DNA from: Actinoplanes sp. TBRC 11911 | GTDB taxonomy: Bacteria; Actinomycetota; Actinomycetes; Mycobacteriales; Micromonosporaceae | NCBI RefSeq assembly: GCF_012933445.1 | Contig: NZ_JABBNC010000003.1 | Span: forward strand, 124,001-188,000 | Reading direction: 5' to 3' | DNA: 64,000 bases | Shown: in pieces, positions 57,701 to 64,000 of the stretch | How positions within the stretch are numbered: the first letter of the stretch is position 1 | Layout: each line of letters starts with the position of its first letter | Notes under the pieces: generated by a model | The model's input: only the letters and a program-made list of their open reading frames with translations | Databases searched by the model: none | What the model was told of the DNA's origin: nothing | Translations under genes and position numbers: made by a program

Positions 57701-58860
57701 GCCAGGCAGAGCGAGCGGATCTCCTCGGGCAGGCCGTCGCGGAGCACCCGCAGCGGGTCCTCCTTCTGGGCGACCACCAGGACCCGCTTGCCGTTCGCCA
57801 TGAGGTGGCTGATCAGGTTGCGGATCGTGTGCGTCTTGCCGGTGCCGGGCGGACCCTGGACCGCGACGTTGCGATGGTGCGCCAGGCGACGCGCGATCGA
57901 CTCCTGGGCCTCGTTGGTGGGCAGCGGCATGAGCAGGCGCTCGCCGACCCGCGCCCACTCCTTCGGGTGGTCGTCGGGCATGCGCAGCCGGCTGGGCTCG
58001 TGGGCGACGATCGCGGCCAGCGCGCCGATGCTCGCGGTGTCACCGTTGAGCAGGCGGTCCCGCAGGTTTTCCAGGAAGCCGCGCAGCAGCCGCTGTTTCG
58101 GCCGGGCGAACAGGACGGCGGCGTCCCTACGCACGCCGCCGTCGAGGCCGAGCCGCTTCTCGGCCCGGGTGAACAGGTCGTGGCGCTGCTCGGCGTCCCA
58201 GAGGTCGGTCTCGATGGTGCCGGCCGGGCCGGCCAGGGCCAGGAGCTGGCGGAGGTAGCGCTCGTCGAGGCCGGTGAGCGCGTCGGTCTGGAGCCGGCTC
58301 GGGCCCGCCGGGGAGACCGAGATCAACGAGCGGTCGGGGTCGTACTCGATCAGCATCGGGGTCGCGACCAGGGGATAGTGCACGCGCTCGCCGTTGACCA
58401 CGGTGTCCAGCAGGCCGTGGCCCCAGACCAGCTCGGTGGTGGCGGCGGTCATGTCGAGCTGGTGCATGAGGTCGAAGAGGCGGCGGTGCAGGAGGCGGGT
58501 TTTCTCGGCCTCGCCCGTCTGGTACGCCCAGGGGCGCCAGATCTGGTCGCGCCAGCTCTGAAATTCGGGGTCTTCAGGATTGTCGGCGTCCATATTGCCC
58601 GCGTCCCCGCGCAGGCGGCTGCGGAGCGCGGGTGGGACCGGTGGCGGCGGCGGCAGGTCGGGCAGACCCACGCGCAGCCAGGACGTGCCGTCGGCGGCCG
58701 GGCCCAGCTCGCAGGCCGGATGGTCGGGCAGCGCGTCGAGAAGGTGGGCGTCGGCCGGGATCACGCGGGCCGGACGCTCCATCTGCGCGCGCACGGCAAG
58801 GAGGTAGTCGGCGACGGCGACCGCCCTGTCGCGGATCGTCGTGGGCGACTCCTCGGACAT
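54697..58860 (-). CDS. giant SF1 (DNA2/NAM7-type) helicase with C-terminal REase domain
   Basis: 1387 aa from ATG 58860. Walker A VAVQGPPGTGKTHTIRNLI near residue 340, a long alpha-helical insertion (~420-950), Walker B VVIVDEASQADLF, VVVGDDQQIGPQ (motif III), ILLTEHFRCVPQII (motif IV), VGDAYTFQGDERNVVLVSM (V) and INVAASRARDQLWIF (VI). The last ~130 residues form a Vsr/MTES_1575-type endonuclease (YRIDFVLNAPDGRRLAIECD, GDAYHGPEQW). This architecture is typical of defence-associated helicase-nucleases; the specific system is unknown. Confidence 0.87.
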   Translation of the reverse strand: MSEESPTTIRDRAVAVADYLLAVRAQMERPARVIPADAHLLDALPDHPACELGPAADGTSWLRVGLPDLPPPPPVPPALRSRLRGDAGNMDADNPEDPEFQSWRDQIWRPWAYQTGEAEKTRLLHRRLFDLMHQLDMTAATTELVWGHGLLDTVVNGERVHYPLVATPMLIEYDPDRSLISVSPAGPSRLQTDALTGLDERYLRQLLALAGPAGTIETDLWDAEQRHDLFTRAEKRLGLDGGVRRDAAVLFARPKQRLLRGFLENLRDRLLNGDTASIGALAAIVAHEPSRLRMPDDHPKEWARVGERLLMPLPTNEAQESIARRLAHHRNVAVQGPPGTGKTHTIRNLISHLMANGKRVLVVAQKEDPLRVLRDGLPEEIRSLCLAVLGRTTDQLVQLQLAARELADRAATLDKEAEARRVERLTRTLEDAERELARALSGLRAVAENEAVTYPIDGVPQTPVEVGAWLREHATTRAGIPDPVVGPPPLSSDEFGTLLRLAAELSPHDRQAAPKPLPETADLPDASAVRDRRAERDALSAQVSRLADQGLDLPRVRLEDLTALRDDLREALAWLRRREGGWTDRLGRLLNDPHWRQVWTDHVTATEALLAELATQTRTLAGHRVEIPEAYASEPKRLLAQLAEIRQRFASGRGLSRLLQAQLYRLADDVRVDDEPLRTVEDVDVAQAWVNRQRTRRRLGDHWSEWIDRLAIPAPAGDPELWAGTLLADAGQSLDWDVRHWPALAARLAAVVPQHDLDLDPPSLARVADLLDEAPAVPALDALVDEDADVAARLAPWPHLAAAWPSLDGWDEAIAEVRRLTGLRGDVARFAELRDRLAAAAPEWAGLIDAGRVPPVSGRACLDAWGWRHAQTWFDEVIGTVDPAVLAKRVENAREKIRRRTAELVVASAWLEVSRSLDDRRRAALADWTTALRKIGKGTGRTAAAWQAHAQRAMESAVAAVPVWVMSVDRAIEQFAGGAHFDVVIVDEASQADLFALPVLSLADRAVVVGDDQQIGPQLGFVGTVSALIRSHLGDVPSAEHFDPESSLYDHAVRRSPERILLTEHFRCVPQIIEFSSRHYYDGKIMPLRADRPSLAPLRTVFLPEGVRQQLSGFGDVNVAEAEALTRQVAEIVKNPEYGGKTLGVISLLSTSGQAGYLLHLLRETIGEDEIQARRMRVGDAYTFQGDERNVVLVSMVVSDNDPRVAAFTKREYHRRINVAASRARDQLWIFHSVRPGSLLADDARALLLTYAANVFDVAVPAQLDLCESDFERDVFKRLTARGFRPIPQFRIGAYRIDFVLNAPDGRRLAIECDGDAYHGPEQWESDMRRQSVLERVGNCVFVRIRGSIFARSPEAAMHPVWQRIDELGIVPAGRDELSRLLRPVLD

Positions 58861-58960
58861 CCTCCGTAGTTTAGGCGGACCACGCTCGAAGACTCTCCGG
58901 GGTTGTCGCATCACGGTAAGGTGATGGCTACTAATCTGCGTCGATATCTTGGGAGCGGCG

Positions 58961-59788
58961 TTGAGCGACATTCCGTACGGCCCTTACGGTCAACCTCAGA
59001 CGCCGTTCCCCGCGCCCGACGACCCGCTCGTCAGCGCGGACTTCAACGGCTGGTGGAACCGGTCGATGCGGCTGCTCTCGGCGACCTGGCGGCCACTGGT
59101 CATGATCCAGTTGCTGTGGGCGATCCCGCTGCTGATCATCACCATCGTGTCCAACCTGGCCGGCCAGGCGGAGGACACCGGCTCCGATGGCGATCTCACG
59201 GCGTTCATCCTGGTCGGGCTGCCGGTCATCGCGGTGACGTTCCTGCTCGGGCTGGTCACCACGCTGGCCACGCTGCACGTGCTGGTGCAGCACGTGACCG
59301 GCCATCAGATGTCGGTCGGATGGGCGCTGCGGGCCGGTCTGAGCCGGGCCGCGGCCATGCTCGGCTGGGGCATCCTGGGCGGGCTGATGATCCTGGTGGG
59401 CATCGCGCTCTGTGTCCTGCCGGGCATCTACGTCTCGCTGGTCTTCATGATCCTGCCCGCGGTCGTGCTCCTGGAGCGCACCAACGCGATCGCCCGCTGC
59501 TTCCGGCTCGTGCACGCGCAGACCGGCCCGGCGCTGGGCCGGATCGCCACGATCTTCGCGGTGAGCGTGGTGTTCGGCCTGGTGGAGAATGCGCTGACCT
59601 CGCTCATCGGCGGCGGCTATTTCGCCGGCGGCGACGACGTCAGCACCGGCGCCGGCATCTTCGCGGCCATCGTCTCGACGGCCGTTTCGGTGTTGTCCGG
59701 CGTGGTGATCGCCCCGCTGGTCCTGGCCGCGTACGCCGACATGCGGGCCCGCCACGAAGTGTTCGCCACAACGCAGCTGCAGCCATGA
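58961..59788 (+). CDS. multi-span membrane protein, unknown
   Basis: 275 aa from TTG 58961, chosen because GGGAG lies 5 bases upstream; another TTG at 58949 is possible. N-terminal Pro/Gly/Tyr-rich cytosolic segment (PYGPYGQPQTPFPAPDDPL), then about six hydrophobic spans (LVMIQLLWAIPLLIITIVSN; FILVGLPVIAVTFLLGL; LGWGILGGLMILVGIALCVL; GIYVSLVFMILPAVVLLERT). Resembles the glycerophosphodiesterase-membrane-like/DUF families of actinobacteria. Function unknown. Divergent from the helicase gene across 100 bp. Confidence 0.8.
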   Translation: MSDIPYGPYGQPQTPFPAPDDPLVSADFNGWWNRSMRLLSATWRPLVMIQLLWAIPLLIITIVSNLAGQAEDTGSDGDLTAFILVGLPVIAVTFLLGLVTTLATLHVLVQHVTGHQMSVGWALRAGLSRAAAMLGWGILGGLMILVGIALCVLPGIYVSLVFMILPAVVLLERTNAIARCFRLVHAQTGPALGRIATIFAVSVVFGLVENALTSLIGGGYFAGGDDVSTGAGIFAAIVSTAVSVLSGVVIAPLVLAAYADMRARHEVFATTQLQP

Positions 59789-59830
59789 ATGCCAGCCGGA
59801 AACCCCGGATCCGGCTGAGCGCGCGGCCGC

Positions 59831-60193
59831 TCAGCCCGTGTGGCGGCCGACGGCCTCCCAGATCTCGTGGACGTTCGGGTATTCGACGTCGCCCGGCAGC
59901 CGGTCAAGGGCCGCGAGCACGTCGTCGGGTGCGTCGAGGTTCTCGGCGCTGCGCTTGAGCCCGTCCTTGCGGCCGGGCAGCGCGGCGAGACCGATGTAGC
60001 GGCCGAACCTGCTGAACGCCTCCCCCTCGGAGTCGTCGAGGATCTCCGCCGCGTCCGGTTGGTCCTCGCCCGGCGGTTCGGCCTGGCGCCATTCCTCGGC
60101 ACGTCCGTCGTTGACGCCTTGGACCGTGCCGCGGATCTCCTGGCTCATCTCATCGTCGACGCGGGGCGAGTGCTTACTGCTGCCACGTTCCAT
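59831..60193 (-). CDS. DUF2795-domain protein
   Basis: 120 aa. Starts MERGSSKHSPRVDDEMSQEI and ends in DVLAALDRLPGDVEYPNVHEI, typical of the small acidic DUF2795 proteins widespread in actinobacteria. The C-terminal helix bundle is the domain; the N-terminus is disordered. Function unknown. Confidence 0.85.
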   Translation of the reverse strand: MERGSSKHSPRVDDEMSQEIRGTVQGVNDGRAEEWRQAEPPGEDQPDAAEILDDSEGEAFSRFGRYIGLAALPGRKDGLKRSAENLDAPDDVLAALDRLPGDVEYPNVHEIWEAVGRHTG

Positions 60194-60240
60194 GGGATGC
60201 CGTTTCCCACCCGCACGCAGGCTAAACCGCCGCCGGCGCG

Positions 60241-60272
60241 GAGGACCCCGGCCGCTCGGGGCCGGGGTCCTC
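60241..60272 (-). terminator. hairpin terminator after the 60277 gene
   Basis: Perfect 13-bp inverted repeat GAGGACCCCGGCC (60241-60253) / GGCCGGGGTCCTC (60260-60272) with a 6-base loop, directly after the stop at 60277 on the minus strand. No T-run. Confidence 0.75.
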
Positions 60273-60276
60273 GTGA

Positions 60277-60945
60277 TCAGTCGAACTGCATGCGCCGGGG
60301 CCGAGGGATGACCGGAGGCGGCAGCGGCAGATCGTCCATGTGGCTCCAGTTGAGCGTGCCGTTGTCGGTGGACTTGACCTCACCGAGGCAGGCCCGCAGC
60401 AGGCCGAGATGCGGTGCACCGGCCCACCCGGCGATCACGACCTCGGGCTTCGGGTCGATGGTCGCGATGGCCGCACAGATCTTGGCGACCTCACGCTCGT
60501 CGACGGCGTCGAGCGGGAGCGGCATCTCGGCTTGCGACCTCCGCCAAGGCGGTCCGAAGCGGCGCAACAACTCTCGCGCGAGCCGGCCGAACGAGCGGCC
60601 GACCGGGGCGTCCCGCATGGAATAGCGGGCGGACTGGCCGTAGCACCACGGCACGACGACGTGCCCGTTGATGACGACGAGCTGGTAAACGGACCGGGGA
60701 ACACTGATGATCTCGGCACCGGGCAGCGTGCCGAGGAACAGTACGAGCTCCTCGTAGGGAAGCGGCCATCGCGGATTCGCGAGTACTCGTTCCATGGTCT
60801 GGGTCATGGCGGGATGGGTGTGGATCTCCCGGTCGATCGCGGTGCTCAACGCCTCCGGAACCCGGGTCCACAGCTCGCCGGCGACCCTGTCGCCGAACTG
60901 CTCGATTACCCACTCGCTAGGACCGACCAGAACGTCTGGGCGCAT
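60277..60945 (-). CDS. hypothetical protein, unknown
   Basis: 222 aa, soluble, no motifs recognised. Contains ISVPRSVYQLVVINGHVVVP with following basic stretch GRLARELLRRFGPPWRRSQA and a proline-rich tail (PLPPPVIPRPRRMQFD). A rep-type hairpin follows its stop and a strong palindromic site lies 178 bp upstream of its ATG, so it looks like a single, regulated transcription unit. Confidence 0.7.
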   Translation of the reverse strand: MRPDVLVGPSEWVIEQFGDRVAGELWTRVPEALSTAIDREIHTHPAMTQTMERVLANPRWPLPYEELVLFLGTLPGAEIISVPRSVYQLVVINGHVVVPWCYGQSARYSMRDAPVGRSFGRLARELLRRFGPPWRRSQAEMPLPLDAVDEREVAKICAAIATIDPKPEVVIAGWAGAPHLGLLRACLGEVKSTDNGTLNWSHMDDLPLPPPVIPRPRRMQFD

Positions 60946-62101
60946 TCGTTACCACCACCGTCCGTGTCGCTGGCGTTACTGCTGGCTAGAAGAGTTCCAC
61001 TTCCGGTGATCGACTGGAAGACCGGACTTCCCACATCGCAGAAACGTCCGTGAATGAAATCCAGCCGACGATCAAATCAATTGCCACAGCGACGGAGCAG
61101 CGGCGCGAGCAGCGGCGCAAACATGCAACTTGCACGGCGAACCGCGCGTGCAAGTTGCATGCCGCCCTTGCTATTCGCGCCGTGCGTCAAGTGCATCACT
61201 CAGATATTTCAATCCGATGACCATCGCGCGAACATCACCCCCCGCGAAGGATCCACATAGCCCTCACCAGCAGCCACGTCGCTCGTCGATCTCCAGCACA
61301 GCCATTTCCCGTACGCGTCCCCGCAGCCCCGGCACGCCACCGGCTCGCCGAAAGTTCCGAAGCCGACCGGCACCTTCGCGCGAAGGTCACCAGCGGTTGC
61401 TTGACTAGTCAGCTGTCAGATTTCCGTCAGTAGCCCGAATCTCGGCCCCGCCGGTACCGTTCTGAGCGATAAGCCGGTTTTGGCCCCTACCGCTGTCCAC
61501 TTGGTGGAATGTCCACAGTCGACGTCAACCGCCGAACGGATGAGTCGCGCGGCCCGCTCATCCAAGCCGCGCACCCCGAACCGCCACGCCCGAGTCCATC
61601 GATACTGTTCAGTTTTCGCACGCTCACCCGATCGTGGCCCTCCCCCGACGGCGGCCGAGGACCGCGGCCGACCTCGGTACGCCGCACCGCGCACCCCACT
61701 GATCGCCGTCCGCCCGGCATCCATTACCCCGCACGGGACGCGGCTGGCCTGCGCAAATGCCTCGAAGCGCAATATGCGGGACGGTCACCGATTAATGGCG
61801 GCGCCAATAGCTTTTCTGGATTCACTAAAAGCAACAATCCGCTGCCCGCCACGACATCGGACGCGGCGGCGCGCGGGCGTACAAAAGCGCGGCAATTTCC
61901 TCCAATTTTCAACCACCGCCAATCGCGGACGCGTCAACCACTCGCATCGCGAACGATCGGCCCGGGAGCCGGACCGTCGGTGACGAATGCGGGACTCACC
62001 GTATGCCCGGCGGTGATCCATCGGCAGTGCCTGTGGATAACTTCGAGGCTCGGTGCCCGCCGGCCCTACGATCGGCAGGTCGCAAACGAAAGGGGCCGAG
62101 G
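60946..62101. other. 1.15-kb gene-free region before alr
   Basis: No ORF with convincing coding character on either strand. It holds the double TGCAA-N-TTGCA palindrome at 61122, patches of lower GC (61740-61930), and one perfect DnaA-box-like TGTGGATAA (62032-62040) 60 bp before alr. No tRNA, repeat or mobile-element remnant recognised. Confidence 0.6.
61122..61161. promoter_or_regulatory. nested palindrome, probable dimeric operator pair
   Basis: Two copies of the palindrome TGCAA-N-TTGCA (61125-61135 with C, 61148-61158 with G), 23 bp centre to centre, themselves forming a perfect 15-bp inverted repeat (CATGCAACTTGCACG / CGTGCAAGTTGCATG) with a 10-base loop. Composition contrasts with the surroundings. 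Confidence 0.7.
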
Positions 62102-63235
62102 GTGGCGTTGGAGTGGGCATTGGCCCGGGTGGAGGCGCGGATCGACCTCGACGCGCTGCGCGGCAACGTGAAAGCGCTGGTCAGCCGTGCGGGCGAGGCC
62201 GATCTGATGGTCGTGGTCAAGGCGAACGCGTACGGGCACGGCCTCGTCCCGGTGGCCCGCGCGGCGCGTGCGGCGGGCGCCCCCTGGCTGGCCACCGCGC
62301 TGCCCGAGGAGGCGCTGGCACTGCGCGCGGCCGGCGTCGACGGGCGCATTCTGACCTGGCTGTGGACGCCCGGCGGGCCGTTCGCCGAGGCGATCCGGGC
62401 GGATCTCGACGTCTCGATCAGCGGCCAGTGGGATCTGGCCGAGGTCGTGGCCGCCGCGCGCAAGACCGGCCGCACCGCGCGCATCCATCTGAAGATCGAC
62501 AGTGGCCTCGGCCGCAACGGCTGCCCGATCCGCGAGTGGCCCGACCTGGTCGACGCCGCGGTCAAGGCGCAGGCCGACGAGAGCGTCAACGTCGTCGGCC
62601 TCTGGTCACATCTGGCCATGGCCGAGTCGCCCTGGCACGCGTCGGTGGCCGAGCAGGTCAAGGCGTTCACCGACGCGCTGCGGCTCGCCGAGCAGGCCGG
62701 GGTGCGCCCCGAGGTGCGCCACATGGCCAATTCCGCCGCGACCGCGCTGCTGCCCGACACGCGTTTCGATCTGGTCCGGACGGGCCTGTCCACCTACGGC
62801 CTGCCCTCCGCGCCCAACGTGGCCGAGGGTCTGCGCCCGGTGATGACGCTGGCCAGCCGCTTCTCGTCAGTGAAGCGGGTGCCGGCCGGCCAGGGCGTCA
62901 GCTACGGCCTGAAATATCGCACCGCCCACGAGACGACGCTGGGCCTGGTCCCGGTCGGCTACGCGGACGGCATCCCGCTGCACGCGAGCAACCGTGGCCC
63001 GGTCTGGGCGGCCGGCAAGCGGCGGACGGTCGCCGGCCGGGTCGCGATGGACCAGTTCATCATCGACCTGCACGGCGATCAGGCGCAGGCCGGCGACGAG
63101 GTGCTGATCTTCGGCCCCGGCGACCAGGGCGAGCCCACCGCGGAGGACTGGGCGCGCGCCGCCGACACGATTCCGTACGAGATCGTCACCCGCATCGGCG
63201 CCAGCGTCCCCCGCGTCTACCTGGGCGAGCGATGA
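62102..63235 (+). CDS. alr: alanine racemase
   Basis: 377 aa from GTG 62102 (AAAGGGG seven bases upstream). PLP enzyme interconverting L- and D-alanine for peptidoglycan. PLP lysine in MVVVKANAYGHGLVPVA (~residue 38), GRNGCPI, WSHLAMAE, HMANSAATALL and the catalytic Tyr in GQGVSYGLKYR; C-terminal GRVAMDQFIIDL. The 3' end overlaps the next gene by 4 bp (ATGA). Confidence 0.95.
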   Translation: MALEWALARVEARIDLDALRGNVKALVSRAGEADLMVVVKANAYGHGLVPVARAARAAGAPWLATALPEEALALRAAGVDGRILTWLWTPGGPFAEAIRADLDVSISGQWDLAEVVAAARKTGRTARIHLKIDSGLGRNGCPIREWPDLVDAAVKAQADESVNVVGLWSHLAMAESPWHASVAEQVKAFTDALRLAEQAGVRPEVRHMANSAATALLPDTRFDLVRTGLSTYGLPSAPNVAEGLRPVMTLASRFSSVKRVPAGQGVSYGLKYRTAHETTLGLVPVGYADGIPLHASNRGPVWAAGKRRTVAGRVAMDQFIIDLHGDQAQAGDEVLIFGPGDQGEPTAEDWARAADTIPYEIVTRIGASVPRVYLGER

Positions 63236-64000
63236 CGACGCCGGCCGTCGAGGCCGCCCGGGTGATCGACGCCGTGCTGCGTGACCTGCGCGAGGGTGAC
63301 CATCGGGGGGTCGTGGTCGACTCGCCGCCCGGCGCGGGCAAGTCGACGCTCGTGGTGCGCGCGGCCGGCGTTCTCGCCGCGTCCGGCGAGCCGCTGATGA
63401 TCGTGGCGCAGACCAACGAGCAGGTCGACGACCTGATCGAACGCCTCGGCACGCGCTCGCCGCGGGTCGGGGTGGGCCGGCTCTCCGCGGTCGACTACGA
63501 ACCGTCCGAGCGGGTGCGCGCCCATCCGAGTTGCCGGGTCGGTGCCAAGGTCACCGATCTCGGGGCGCCGGCCGTCACCATCGCCACCGCCGCCAAGTGG
63601 GCCACCGTGACCGACGGGTCCTGGCCGTGGGCGATCGTCGACGAGGCGTACCAGATGCGCTCGGATGCCCTGCTACGCGTCGCGCCCCGGTTCCAGCGGG
63701 CGTTGTTCGTCGGCGATCCGGGCCAGCTCGATCCGTTCTCGACCGTCGAGGTGGACCGCTGGGTCGGCCTGTCCTGGGACCCGATGCAGAGCGCCGTCGC
63801 CGTGCTGCTGCGCCACAACCCGGACCTGCCCGTGCACCGGCTCCCGGTGTCCTGGCGGCTTCCGCAATCGGCGGCGCCGGTGGTGGCCGAGGCCTTCTAT
63901 CCGTTCACCGGCTTCCGGTCCGGGACCGGGCCCGGCGACCGCACGCTGCACTTCGCCAAGCCCGCGTCCGGCCCGCTCGACGACGTGCTCGACGAGGCGG
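63232..64000 (+). CDS. SF1 AAA/RecD-like ATPase (partial)
   Basis: Runs off the right edge; 256 residues visible from ATG 63232, which overlaps the alr stop (ATGA). Walker A VVDSPPGAGKSTLVVRAAG near residue 25, Walker B WAIVDEAYQM, motif III FVGDPGQLDPF and motif IV-like SWRLPQSAAPVV. Resembles DNA2/NAM7-type helicases often placed after alr in actinobacteria. Role and full length unknown. Confidence 0.85.
   Translation, partial: MTTPAVEAARVIDAVLRDLREGDHRGVVVDSPPGAGKSTLVVRAAGVLAASGEPLMIVAQTNEQVDDLIERLGTRSPRVGVGRLSAVDYEPSERVRAHPSCRVGAKVTDLGAPAVTIATAAKWATVTDGSWPWAIVDEAYQMRSDALLRVAPRFQRALFVGDPGQLDPFSTVEVDRWVGLSWDPMQSAVAVLLRHNPDLPVHRLPVSWRLPQSAAPVVAEAFYPFTGFRSGTGPGDRTLHFAKPASGPLDDVLDEA

Noticed and set aside
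55165..58869. 1234-codon plus-strand frame
   Set aside because: Complement of the giant helicase gene; no motifs and extreme Arg/Gly/His composition.
61509..62171. 220-codon plus-strand frame before alr
   Set aside because: No family, no Shine-Dalgarno, poor third-position GC in its middle, and it overlaps the alr start in another frame.

Overview
The window is GC-rich, densely coded actinobacterial DNA. Several features point to an actinomycete, probably Micromonosporaceae (Actinoplanes-like; inferred from gene content only). These are a mycothiol-type formaldehyde dehydrogenase, the Mec/CysO/CysM cysteine pathway, many GTG/TTG starts, and a block that matches Mycobacterium tuberculosis Rv1330c-Rv1341 in order (pncB, clpS, DUF2017, mec, cysO, cysM, Rv1339-type phosphodiesterase, rph, rdgB). 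No transposase, rRNA, tRNA or CRISPR array was seen.

Layout. 1-4.5 kb: AAA-ATPase regulator (runs off the left edge) divergent from a class III nucleotide cyclase, then a sulfide:quinone-reductase-like flavoprotein. 4.2-8.2 kb: small accessory locus of a two-TM protein divergent from an XRE regulator that is translationally coupled to a GT-A-like glycosyltransferase. 8.3-15.9 kb: complete histidine-utilisation operon (RpiR regulator, hutU, M20 amidohydrolase, hutF, hutI, hutH) with four 4-bp stop/start overlaps. 15.9-17.4 kb: gene-free repeats. 17.4-22.8 kb: HTTM membrane protein, DCC protein, aquaporin, fumarase, short LuxR regulator. 22.8-28.9 kb: rifamycin-protection helicase helR, a rifamycin-associated element (RAE), a flavoprotein, and an unusual leucyl-tRNA synthetase. 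29-38 kb: the conserved NTP/RNA/cysteine/NAD block. 38-41 kb: MFS and SMR exporters with a TetR regulator and a chain of tiny stop-start ORFs. 41-42.8 kb: a second gene-free repeat zone sharing a ~240-bp core with the first. 42.8-50.5 kb: ctaD, monooxygenase, VOC, AraC, LigD-like protein, GH63 hydrolase, mycothiol dehydrogenase. 50.5-52.7 kb: MarR and a PAS-GGDEF-EAL protein. 53-58.9 kb: convergent Mrr-like protein and giant helicase-nuclease. 59-64 kb: membrane protein, DUF2795 protein, an unknown gene, alr and a partial SF1 ATPase.

Strongest leads: (1) the RAE between helR and a flavoprotein-leuS operon; (2) a bipartite dispersed element present twice (16.2 and 41.3 kb), each copy embedded in its own set of minisatellites, one of them a six-unit 62-bp hairpin array; (3) a CysO carrier protein with a 13-residue tail after the functional Gly-Gly; (4) a LigD-like protein whose ligase domain has lost the catalytic lysine; (5) a Mrr-domain protein that has lost its nuclease residues, facing a helicase-nuclease; (6) the uncharacterised XRE-glycosyltransferase-TM locus.
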